The position numbers and the translations under genes were made by a program. A DNA stretch of 64,000 nt, from positions 62,001 through 126,000 of the forward strand of contig DASZBR010000001.1 of assembly GCA_035943935.1 (NCBI GenBank), read 5' to 3'. The stretch is from DASZBR01 sp035943935. GTDB lineage: Bacteria > Pseudomonadota > Gammaproteobacteria > DASZBR01. Below the pieces are notes generated by a model. The model did not search any database and was not told where the DNA came from. It saw only the letters and a program-made list of their open reading frames with translations. Shown piece after piece: positions 15,911 through 23,384 of this stretch (position 1 is its first letter; the number at the start of each line of letters is the position of its first letter).

Positions 15911-16789
15911 ATGAATATCCGAGATCTGAAATATCTAGTAGCAACCGTGGAGTCTGAGCATTTTGGTCAGGCGGCCGAGCAATGCTGTGTCAGTCAGCCG
16001 ACGCTCAGTATGCAGCTGAAAAAGCTGGAAGATGAGCTGGGTGTGCAATTATTCGAGCGCACGAATAAGTGTGTGATGACCACGCCGATTGGAAAAATTC
16101 TTGCAGAACAAGCCCGTATAATCTTGGGTGAAATTAATACCCTCAAGCAATTAGCAACAAATTCAAAGGATCCCTTCTCAGGCGAATTTAGATTGGGGAT
16201 TATTTCGACCATGGGGCCGTATTTGTTGCCAACGTTATTATCTCAAGTTAAAAAACATCTGCCTAAAATTAATCTCATAGTCTTTGAGAACAAAACCGAT
16301 GCTATTTTGACTGAATTAAAATCAGGATTATTGGATGCGGTAATAGTGGCGTTGCCTGTTGAAAAAGACGGATTAATTTCACATGAATTATTCAAAGAAG
16401 AGTTTTTATTGGCGTTACCCAAATCTCATCCTCTCACTAAAAAATCCAAAGTTACACTAGATGATATTCAGCATGAAGAATTACTGTTATTAGAAGACGG
16501 CCACTGTTTGCGTGAGCAAATTATGGATGCGTGTCATATGATGAGTTCGCAGGAAAAAACAGGGTTTAAAGCGACGAGCTTAGAAACCTTGCGTCATTTG
16601 GTTGCGTCAGGAGCGGGTGTGACGTTATTGCCTGCAATGGCAACGCAAACCCTGCAAAAAAATAGTGGGAATGTGGTTCTGAAAAGTTTTGCTAAACCAG
16701 TGCCTTCTCGAAGAGTCGCGATGTTATGGCGACAAAACAGTGCACGATCCGTGTGCTGCGAGAAAATGCGGGAACTCTTTAGCGAGTAA
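15911..16789 (+). CDS. oxyR: Hydrogen-peroxide-responsive regulator OxyR
   Basis: 292 aa from the ATG giving MNIRDLKYLVATVE, the usual OxyR N-terminus. LysR-type HTH at 15-60 (FGQAAEQCCVSQPTLSMQLK). The redox switch is intact: LLLLEDGHCLREQIMDAC has two Cys nine residues apart, as in E. coli C199 and C208, which form a disulfide when H2O2 rises. It would activate antioxidant genes. It lies 3 bp before a PfpI/DJ-1-like gene, so the two are co-transcribed. Confidence 0.95.
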   Translation: MNIRDLKYLVATVESEHFGQAAEQCCVSQPTLSMQLKKLEDELGVQLFERTNKCVMTTPIGKILAEQARIILGEINTLKQLATNSKDPFSGEFRLGIISTMGPYLLPTLLSQVKKHLPKINLIVFENKTDAILTELKSGLLDAVIVALPVEKDGLISHELFKEEFLLALPKSHPLTKKSKVTLDDIQHEELLLLEDGHCLREQIMDACHMMSSQEKTGFKATSLETLRHLVASGAGVTLLPAMATQTLQKNSGNVVLKSFAKPVPSRRVAMLWRQNSARSVCCEKMRELFSE

Positions 16790-16792
16790 AAC

Positions 16793-17422
16793 ATGAACGA
16801 AACCTTCGGATTTTTATTATTTAATGACGTTGAAGAATTGGACGTGGTCGGTCCTTGGGAAGTGATTTCTATCTGGAGCAAAGTCTTCAAAGGCCCTGAG
16901 AATGTTGTCACTGTCAGCGAAAAAAGCGGCATAATTTCCTGTTCACGTGGTCTCAAGATTATTTCAGAATATGATTTCAAAACTTGCCCTAAATTAGATT
17001 ATTTATTGGTTCCTGGCGGATGGGGTGAACGTTCAGAATCCCATAATCCAGCATTAATAAACTTCATTAAAAATACGGCCAAAAATACTAAAGCCCTATT
17101 ATCCATTTGTACGGGATCGTTATTGCTTCAAGCCGCAGGATTATTAGATGGCAAAAAAGCGACGACACACTGCATGTCGCTGAATAGATTACGAGCCTTT
17201 GAAAAAACAACAGTTGTTGAAGAGCGATGGACCAGAGACGGCAATATTTGGACAGCGGCTGGAGTAACCTCAGGAATCGATTTGGCTTTAGCGTTTATTG
17301 CAGACAGTGCAGGAGAAGCATTAGCCGGCGAGTTGCAATACTATTTAGAATATTATCCTGTGCAGAAGCGCTATGGGAATTTATCTCAGTCAAAAGATGC
17401 GCCGAAGTATTTGAAAACATAA
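16793..17422 (+). CDS. DJ-1/PfpI-family protein
   Basis: 209 aa. The class I amidotransferase-like fold has its nucleophile elbow at LLSICTGSLLLQAAGLLDGK, with Cys as the likely catalytic or redox residue, and a following THC segment. Relatives include DJ-1, isocyanide hydratases and glyoxalase III-type deglycases; the IWTAAGVTSGIDLALAFIAD segment is typical of the InhA/AraC-associated branch. Being directly behind oxyR, it probably handles oxidative or carbonyl stress. Confidence 0.88.
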   Translation: MNETFGFLLFNDVEELDVVGPWEVISIWSKVFKGPENVVTVSEKSGIISCSRGLKIISEYDFKTCPKLDYLLVPGGWGERSESHNPALINFIKNTAKNTKALLSICTGSLLLQAAGLLDGKKATTHCMSLNRLRAFEKTTVVEERWTRDGNIWTAAGVTSGIDLALAFIADSAGEALAGELQYYLEYYPVQKRYGNLSQSKDAPKYLKT

Positions 17423-18178
17423 TTACGGCGCGTGTTTTTTAGTCGGTGGCTCAGCAGCAGAACCGAGTATCATATTGAGCTTCTGAATTTCTTTTTCGGG
17501 TTGTCCCGTGCGTTTGGCACAGTCCAATAGTAGCGCAGGTGCTTTCACACAGAGCGGAACAAGATAGTCTTCGTAGTACTCAGCCAGTTCTTCCCAATAC
17601 TCAGGAATACCATCGCCTTTTTTGAGCGCTTCGCGTAACAAGAAGCGTGCAATTCGGCTGTCATTTAACTCAATTGCGGCTATTACGGCTTGGGGAACGA
17701 GTGTGTTCGCCCCCTTTTCCGCTAAAAAAATAACGATATCACGGTGTCCATTTTCGCATGCCGTTAAGAATAATTCGTGAATGGTAATATCGTCGGGATC
17801 TTTACCTTCAAGTGTAGCGCCGTGTGCTAGCAATAATTTGAGAATGGCGAGATGACCATATTCACAAGCATCTTCTAAGGGAGGGTGTTGATGTATGTTG
17901 GAATGTATTTTTGCTTTTTTCTGTAGCAATAATTTTACGATGTTCTCGCGACCGTGACGAACCGCTACGTTAAGGGGTACGAGTCCCTCATCGTCTTTCA
18001 GGTCGATGAAGGCGAGTCCGGGAGTCCTGCATTCTATGTTCTCTACTAAAAGTTTTACGCGAGGAAAGTCGCCTTGTTTGCACGCAACATGGAGGAGCGG
18101 TACAGGGGTGGGAAAAATACCCACACGTTTTAGGGTAGTGCTGGAGTCTTGGGGTGTAGGATTTTTTTCATTAGCCAT
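17423..18178 (-). CDS. Ankyrin-repeat protein
   Basis: 251 aa with at least four ankyrin repeats between about 25 and 160: PLLHVACKQGDFPRVKLLVE, LVPLNVAVRHGRENIVKLLL, PPLEDACEYGHLAILKLLLA and LFLTACENGHRDIVIFLAE. The C-terminal 90 residues are helical and end in a basic tail. No signal peptide. Ankyrin proteins in Legionella and Coxiella are often Dot/Icm effectors that bind host proteins; that role here is inferred. It converges with the pfpI-like gene. Confidence 0.85.
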   Translation of the reverse strand: MANEKNPTPQDSSTTLKRVGIFPTPVPLLHVACKQGDFPRVKLLVENIECRTPGLAFIDLKDDEGLVPLNVAVRHGRENIVKLLLQKKAKIHSNIHQHPPLEDACEYGHLAILKLLLAHGATLEGKDPDDITIHELFLTACENGHRDIVIFLAEKGANTLVPQAVIAAIELNDSRIARFLLREALKKGDGIPEYWEELAEYYEDYLVPLCVKAPALLLDCAKRTGQPEKEIQKLNMILGSAAEPPTKKHAP

Positions 18179-18301
18179 GGCGCATTGCTGTCTTCACTGT
18201 AATTTGCGCGGTATTGTACCCGATGTTTACGACTTCAGGGGTGTTTTGGTAGAGTGCCGGTCTTCTTATACGTTTTTATAAACCCATCGGAGAAATAGAA
18301 C

Positions 18302-18823
18302 ATGCGTGCATTTGCGAAAGAGTTACTCCCTCGATTTTCTTTAAACAAACCAGCGCCAGCCCTTATTTATATTCCCGATGTGCTACTTTTAGCGGTAAAG
18401 GGCAGTGGCGCTGAGCTTGAGCGTTATGTGAGTGTTAATCGTGAAAAACAACAACGTTTGGTGAGTGTGGTGGATTTGAAAGAAAATGCTGAAAGCACTC
18501 GATTGGTTTATTTGAAAGGACTTTTCTATGCTGTGAATAAAAATGTTCCGCCTATAGTCACATCAGAAAATTGTTCGGCGAATTGGTTAGGCAAAGAAAG
18601 TGAAAAGCTTTATGCGTTGAATAGTAAATATCATGAACACTTTGGAATTGTTGTCACATTGGAGAAAGGCGATTCCTTTACATTACGGTTCGGTGAGGGT
18701 GTTTGTGCGGATATTGATGATATCTATGTATGGCGTGCGCTGCAGCAAAATAGCCAAGGTGTCGATCTGCGTAAATTAATTGAAACGCGCGCTGCAGAAA
18801 ATACGGTGAGGTTAAGACAGTAA
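18302..18823 (+). CDS. Hypothetical protein
   Basis: 173 aa, soluble, with no recognised domain. The middle has alternating hydrophobic residues (TRLVYLKGLFYAV, HFGIVVTLEKGDSFTLRFG), suggesting a beta-rich fold, and the last 35 residues are helical. A short ribosome binding site (GGAG) precedes the ATG. The stop lies one base from the 3' CCA end of the convergent tRNA-Arg gene. Confidence 0.6.
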   Translation: MRAFAKELLPRFSLNKPAPALIYIPDVLLLAVKGSGAELERYVSVNREKQQRLVSVVDLKENAESTRLVYLKGLFYAVNKNVPPIVTSENCSANWLGKESEKLYALNSKYHEHFGIVVTLEKGDSFTLRFGEGVCADIDDIYVWRALQQNSQGVDLRKLIETRAAENTVRLRQ

Positions 18824-18824
18824 T

Positions 18825-18900
18825 TGGCGCCCCGAGCAGGAATCGAACCTGCGACCTGCCCCTTAGGAGGGGGCCGCGCTATCCACTGTGCCATCGGGGC
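18825..18900 (-). tRNA. tRNA-Arg (anticodon CCT)
   Basis: Read on the minus strand it gives a 7-bp acceptor stem (GCCCCGA with TCGGGGC), an anticodon arm GCCCC-CTCCTAA-GGGGC with anticodon CCT (reads AGG), a T arm GCAGG-TTCGATT-CCTGC and an encoded CCA end. 76 nt. Confidence 0.96.
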
Positions 18901-18937
18901 GTGCGCAAATCATAGCATTTTTTACAATAACTGAGGG

Positions 18938-19873
18938 TTACAACGGCATCTTGTGTTTCTCACCCGGCACTTCTCGTACCAATTTCGGCACTAAATATCC
19001 GGGTAATTTTTCTCGCATGATTTTAATTAACTTTTTTGCGGTTTCATCCGGCACATCAAAATGACTCGTGCCTCTGACTTTATCTAAAACGTTTAAATAA
19101 TAAGGGAGTATGCCGCAGTCGAATAATTTTTCGCTTAATTGTATTAATGTCTCAGAACCATCATTAATATTTTTTAATAAAGCCGATTGATTTAACAAAG
19201 TAAAACCAGCTCGTTTTAATTTGGTCATAGCTTTTTTAATAGATATATCCAGTTCATTGGGATGATTCGCATGCACGACCATGATTTTTCTAAGCGGGAT
19301 TTGTTTCATAAAACCAATAAATTCTTTGGTAATACGCTCGGGCATAACAATAGGAATGCGCGTATGAATTCGCAAGGTTTTAATATGCGGAACGGTTAAG
19401 ATTTTATCTATAAAGGCTTTTAGTAAATCATCTTTAGCCACTAACGGATCGCCGCCGCTTAAAATAATTTCGGTAATAGTGGAATCAGCCTGTAAATAAT
19501 CAATAATTTTATCCCATCCTGATCGACCCATATTATTTTCGTTATAAGCAAATTCACGTCGTAAACAATATCGGCAATTCACGGCACAACTCACCGCAGG
19601 CATGACCAAAACTCTGCCGTGATATTTATGGAGCAAGCCGGGTATAGGATTAAATTTATCTTCTTGAAGGGCATGGGGTGAAAAATCCGGATGTTCTATT
19701 TCTTCTTCTTTAACCGGCAAAATTTGAAGTAGAAGCGGATCCCTTGGATTGCCTTTTTCCATACGTTTTACAAAACTGCGCGGAACGCGGAGTTTGAAGT
19801 GCGCGGGAATATGGATGGGTTCATTCAGCTTCAGCAGCCGGAACAACGCTTTTGGGTCAGTAATTATATCCAT
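18938..19873 (-). CDS. epmB: EF-P beta-lysylation protein (lysine 2,3-aminomutase)
   Basis: 311 aa radical-SAM enzyme of the KamA family, the short EpmB form. It converts alpha-lysine to beta-lysine for attachment to EF-P. The Fe-S motif C-x3-C-x2-C is in MPAVSCAVNCRYCLRREF; the SGGDPLVA segment binds SAM and the C-terminal HFDVPDETAKKL segment carries PLP/lysine contacts. It is divergent from efp, 63 bp away, so the three EF-P genes are grouped. Confidence 0.95.
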   Translation of the reverse strand: MDIITDPKALFRLLKLNEPIHIPAHFKLRVPRSFVKRMEKGNPRDPLLLQILPVKEEEIEHPDFSPHALQEDKFNPIPGLLHKYHGRVLVMPAVSCAVNCRYCLRREFAYNENNMGRSGWDKIIDYLQADSTITEIILSGGDPLVAKDDLLKAFIDKILTVPHIKTLRIHTRIPIVMPERITKEFIGFMKQIPLRKIMVVHANHPNELDISIKKAMTKLKRAGFTLLNQSALLKNINDGSETLIQLSEKLFDCGILPYYLNVLDKVRGTSHFDVPDETAKKLIKIMREKLPGYLVPKLVREVPGEKHKMPL

Positions 19874-19936
19874 TGGACTTGACAGTAAAATCAGGGCCTC
19901 TATTATGCAGGTTTTTTACGCATAAAGTGAACTACT

Positions 19937-20506
19937 ATGTCAGTCTATAGCACCAATGAATTCAAAGCCGGCGTTAAAATCATGCTGGATGGCGACCCCT
20001 GCAATATCATCGAGAACGAATTCGTCAAACCAGGCAAAGGCCAAGCTTTTAATAGAGTAAGACTTCGTAATCTAAAGACGGGCCGTGTATTAGAAAGAAC
20101 CTTTAAATCAGGCGAAACCTTTGAAGGCGCCGATGTCACAGATGCCAATATGCAATATCTCTATTTTGACGGTGAGCATTGGCATTTCATGCAGCCTGAA
20201 TCGTTTGAGCAATACACGGTCGGCGAAGCCGCGTTGGGCGATGCCAAAATATGGCTCAAAGAACAAGATACTTGCATCGTGACGTTATATAACGGACAAC
20301 CCATTGGCGTGACCCCGCCTAATTTTGTGGTATTAAAAATTACCGAAACCGATCCGGGCATTCGGGGTGATACTTCCGGTGGTGGTGGTAAACCCGCGAC
20401 ATTGGAAACAGGCGCTGTTGTTCGTGTGCCCTTATTTGTTCAACCGGGTGAATTAATTAAAGTTGATACACGCACAGGCGAATATGTCTCACGCGTTAAA
20501 GAGTAA
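19937..20506 (+). CDS. efp: Translation elongation factor P
   Basis: 189 aa. EF-P rescues ribosomes stalled at polyproline. The modified residue is Lys34 in NEFVKPGKGQAFNRVRLR, the sequence used by the EpmA/EpmB lysylation pathway. KOW-like domain I, two OB domains, and the C-terminal RGDTSGGGGKPATLETGA are all standard. It overlaps epmA by 23 bp. Confidence 0.97.
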   Translation: MSVYSTNEFKAGVKIMLDGDPCNIIENEFVKPGKGQAFNRVRLRNLKTGRVLERTFKSGETFEGADVTDANMQYLYFDGEHWHFMQPESFEQYTVGEAALGDAKIWLKEQDTCIVTLYNGQPIGVTPPNFVVLKITETDPGIRGDTSGGGGKPATLETGAVVRVPLFVQPGELIKVDTRTGEYVSRVKE

Positions 20507-21344
20507 TATTGGGTTATTAGCCGAACGAGCCAAAATATTACATAAAATCCGCCAATTTTTTTCTGAACAAAATACGCTAGAAGTCGAGACGCCGTTGTTA
20601 GCATCGGCGTCTATTACTGACCCCTATTTAAATCCCTTATCTTTAATTTACGATAAACAAACGTATTATTTACAAACTTCTCCTGAATACGCCATGAAAA
20701 GACTACTTTGTGCGGGATCGGGATCCATATATCAAATATGCAAAGCGTTTAGAAATGACGAGAAGGGCAGAATTCACGAGCCCGAATTTACAATGTTAGA
20801 GTGGTATATGGTAGATTTTAATTACGAAGATATCATCAACCAGACTGATCAATTACTTCGATATGTCCTTGGTTGTAAACCCGCGCAGAGATTTTCCTAT
20901 CAAGAATTATTTATAAAATATGCTGGATTTGATCCGTTAGAAATTTCTGATGATTATTTATTAGACGTTACTTTCAATTCTAAAATCGAACCTAATTTAG
21001 ATGGTGTTGTGATTGTTTATGATTATCCTGCATCACAAGCGGCGTTATCTAAATCGCGCGGAAAAGTGTGTGATCGATTTGAAGTTTATATTAATGGTAT
21101 TGAGCTCGCGAACGGCTATCACGAATTGACGGATCCGAAAGAACATAGAATTAGATTTGAAAATGATCTCAAAAAACGGAAAGAATTAGGTTATCCGCTG
21201 TTACCCATAGACGAAAATTTTATGAGTGCGTTGGAAGTTGGGCTACCAGATTGTGCAGGTGTTGCGTTGGGCGTTGATAGATTGGTCATGGCGGCGTTGA
21301 AGAAAAATCAGATTTCGGATGCGGTGGCGTTGGTGGTGACGTAA
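20484..21344 (+). CDS. epmA: EF-P lysyltransferase (GenX/PoxA)
   Basis: 286 aa from the ATG at 20484, which lies inside the end of efp. It is a class II lysyl-tRNA synthetase paralogue lacking the anticodon-binding domain and joins beta-lysine to Lys34 of EF-P. Motif 2 is KAFRNDEKGRIHEPEFTMLEWY-like and motif 3 is DCAGVALGVDRLVMAAL. Together with epmB and efp it forms a complete beta-lysyl-EF-P set. The E. coli enzyme is about 325 aa; the difference is at the N-terminus. Confidence 0.94.
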   Translation: MSHALKSNIGLLAERAKILHKIRQFFSEQNTLEVETPLLASASITDPYLNPLSLIYDKQTYYLQTSPEYAMKRLLCAGSGSIYQICKAFRNDEKGRIHEPEFTMLEWYMVDFNYEDIINQTDQLLRYVLGCKPAQRFSYQELFIKYAGFDPLEISDDYLLDVTFNSKIEPNLDGVVIVYDYPASQAALSKSRGKVCDRFEVYINGIELANGYHELTDPKEHRIRFENDLKKRKELGYPLLPIDENFMSALEVGLPDCAGVALGVDRLVMAALKKNQISDAVALVVT

Positions 21345-21349
21345 AAACG

Positions 21350-22102
21350 ATGAAAGAAGAACCAAAGCGTGCAGACGAGATAATAAATGCACAGGCATTA
21401 CAGCATTTATTGGATAGGTTGTCTCTTGGTGATCTTCAGAGAGCTGCATCTACATGCAGATTCTTTAGGGATAATGCACGCGAAGTTGTGTTTAGACGTT
21501 TAAATAAACATAACATGTTCTATAACATTAGTTCAGTTGATCCATTTACTGTTCCTGTTCACGTACTAAAGCTGTGTGAAGCACTGAATATACCTATTGA
21601 TCAGTATGCTAAAAAAGAGCGTTATTACGATTCTCCTCTCACGCTACATAGGGGGTTCGCGATTCGCGTTGATGGGGGTACTGTTGCGATTTGTCAGAGA
21701 AAAAATAAACAGGACCTCTGTATTGTAGGAACGTTTGTTCTGGATTCCGCAAATTCGAAAAGATGTAACCACGTTTATCAATTTATTGCAGGTGTTGATG
21801 AAAATGGTTGTGTATATTTAGACCGCCTAACAAATGAAAAAGTCGCTGAGGTAGTTGAGTATGTGCTTTGGTATAGAGCAGTAGGCACTACTGTTTTTGG
21901 TGAATATACCCATAATATGTTAAAGCTCTTAAGCAAATTGCTCGATAGGGTTACTTCAAGAGAGCCTGTAACGTTTGAAACGCTTTTTTCTGATTATGCG
22001 ACAACGTGTAAACTACATCCGAATCTACGAATTCCCACAGAAAAAGCAATTCGCCTAGCAGAATCATCTTCTCCACGAATGGGGTGTTGTGCGATTTCAT
22101 AA
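21350..22102 (+). CDS. F-box-like protein (possible effector)
   Basis: 250 aa. Residues about 14-50 fit an F-box: QALQHLLDRLSLGDLQRAAS, then CRFFRDNAREVVFRRL, with the L-x-x-L-D-L..R-x-x-x-T/S-C-R-x-F pattern. The rest matches nothing recognised; it has no membrane segment. In Legionella, F-box effectors recruit the host SCF ubiquitin ligase. It sits 5 bp after epmA but has no link to EF-P. The effector role is inferred. Confidence 0.72.
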   Translation: MKEEPKRADEIINAQALQHLLDRLSLGDLQRAASTCRFFRDNAREVVFRRLNKHNMFYNISSVDPFTVPVHVLKLCEALNIPIDQYAKKERYYDSPLTLHRGFAIRVDGGTVAICQRKNKQDLCIVGTFVLDSANSKRCNHVYQFIAGVDENGCVYLDRLTNEKVAEVVEYVLWYRAVGTTVFGEYTHNMLKLLSKLLDRVTSREPVTFETLFSDYATTCKLHPNLRIPTEKAIRLAESSSPRMGCCAIS

Positions 22103-22215
22103 TGGATTAAGCAGCACTCAATCCGGGCTACATTTTCAATTTATTTTTTTATGAAAGTGCTGAAGAATTAAAAATTTTTATATAAACTAAATACTTTGAA
22201 ATGGAGATTATCACA

Positions 22216-22413
22216 ATGAGAATTACGCAAAAATTTGATTCGCTTGCTGCAGAACTTGTTGAAGAAGTCGAGGTAACAATTTCTAATAGTGATTTTTTGA
22301 GGATACAGGAACTCGCTATCCAAGAAGACCTTCCCTATCAGACGTTTCTCGAGGACATAATCCACAAGGTTTCGACGGGTCAGAAGGTTCATTTTGCTCA
22401 GGATGAACACTAG
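22216..22413 (+). CDS. CopG-like orphan antitoxin
   Basis: 65 aa from the ATG at 22216 with GGAG 9 bp upstream. The segment SDFLRIQELAIQEDLPYQTF followed by LEDIIHKVSTG matches CopG/RHH-type antitoxins that pair with RelE or BrnT-like toxins. No toxin gene lies on either side (F-box-like before, KilA-N after), so it is either an orphan anti-addiction protein or what remains of a pair. Confidence 0.7.
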   Translation: MRITQKFDSLAAELVEEVEVTISNSDFLRIQELAIQEDLPYQTFLEDIIHKVSTGQKVHFAQDEH

Positions 22414-22507
22414 TAACTTTTCTATCAACGTGTGAGCAAAGGTATTCCCGGTGATGTGAACCCATCTGTGAGATTATTTTGAGTTTTTTTAGTCATGGAG
22501 GTATGAA

Positions 22508-23335
22508 ATGGTAAAAAATAAGAAGTCAGTCATTAATGTTCAGGGTGCATCTATAGGAATTCTCACAAAAGAGAAAGCTGATTTTATTTCAATTACAGAT
22601 ATGGTTAAGAATTTTGAAGGCGGCTCAGCATTGATTGAACAGTGGTTAAGGAATAAGGATACTGTTTTGTTTTTAGGTATTTGGGAGAAGCTTAATAATC
22701 CTGATTTTAATTCCCTCGAATTCGAGGGAATTAAAAATGAAGTAGGCCGAAACAGCTTCTTTCTATCAACTAAAAGATGGATTGAGGTAACGAGAGCGCG
22801 AGGATTAGTAGCGAGTGCTGGGCGTTATGGAGGAACTTATGCTCATAAAGATATTGCTTTTGAATTTGGTTCTTGGCTGAGTCCGGAATTCAAACTGTAT
22901 TTGATTAGAGAGTTTCAAAGGCTGAAAGAAGAGGAAAGTAGGCAGTTTTCGTTGGAGTGGAGTTTAAATCGCACATTATCAAAACTGAATTACAGGATTC
23001 ATACTGATGCTATAAAAGAACATATTATTCCTGCTGTAATCAATACAAAACAGACAGAAGAAATCTACGCAAGCGAGGCTGATGTTCTCAATGTAGCACT
23101 TTTTGGGAAGACAGCTAAACAATGGCGTGATACTAATCCCTCGCTTGATGGAAATATGCGTGATTTTGCCACGATTGAGCAGTTGCTTGTGTTGGCTAAT
23201 ATTGAATCGATGAATGCAGAATTGATTCGTCTTGGAGAATCTCAAGCAGAACGGTTAAAAAAATTAAATGGAATGGCAATTCAACAATTGAGGTCAGTAT
23301 TAAAGCATAAGCACGCATTGAAATTTCTCAGTTAG
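22508..23335 (+). CDS. KilA-N domain protein
   Basis: 275 aa. Residues about 20-130 are a KilA-N DNA-binding domain as in phage and large-virus proteins: FISITDMVKNFEG, IEQWLRNKDTVLFLGIWEKL, NPDFNSLEFEGIKNE, TKRWIEVTRARGLVASAGRY and GGTYAHKDIAFEFGSWLSPE. The C-terminal half is helical. GGAGG lies 5 bp before the ATG. A perfect 32-bp palindrome lies in codons 66-77. Such genes occur in prophage remnants and defence islands; the cellular role is unknown. Confidence 0.9.
   Translation: MVKNKKSVINVQGASIGILTKEKADFISITDMVKNFEGGSALIEQWLRNKDTVLFLGIWEKLNNPDFNSLEFEGIKNEVGRNSFFLSTKRWIEVTRARGLVASAGRYGGTYAHKDIAFEFGSWLSPEFKLYLIREFQRLKEEESRQFSLEWSLNRTLSKLNYRIHTDAIKEHIIPAVINTKQTEEIYASEADVLNVALFGKTAKQWRDTNPSLDGNMRDFATIEQLLVLANIESMNAELIRLGESQAERLKKLNGMAIQQLRSVLKHKHALKFLS
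22705..22736. repeat. Perfect 32-bp palindrome inside the KilA-N gene
   Basis: TTTTAATTCCCTCGAA followed by its exact reverse complement, with no spacer. It encodes residues 66-77 (DFNSLEFEGIKN) in the core of the KilA-N domain. No second copy was seen near this gene. Confidence 0.92.
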
Positions 23336-23342
23336 CATTAAG

Positions 23343-23378
23343 ACGGTGCTGCACCGTTGGAGCGTAGCGAAATCAGGT
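23343..23378. repeat. Hairpin and degenerate REP unit between KilA-N and deoB
   Basis: ACGGTGC-T-GCACCGT (7-bp arms) is followed by GGAGCGTAGCGAAATC, which is the central part of the GCCCGGAT..ATCCGGG repeat found at 28131-28160. It lies between two convergent genes and may end both transcripts. Confidence 0.55.
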
Positions 23379-23384
23379 TATTAT

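Noticed and set aside
16594..16980. A 128-codon minus-strand frame across the oxyR/pfpI junction
   Set aside because: It is antisense to two genes with clear family motifs and has no ribosome binding site or recognisable domain.
18938..19873. Catabolic lysine 2,3-aminomutase (KamA)
   Set aside because: The protein is the short EpmB form and lies beside efp and epmA, so EF-P modification explains it better than lysine fermentation.
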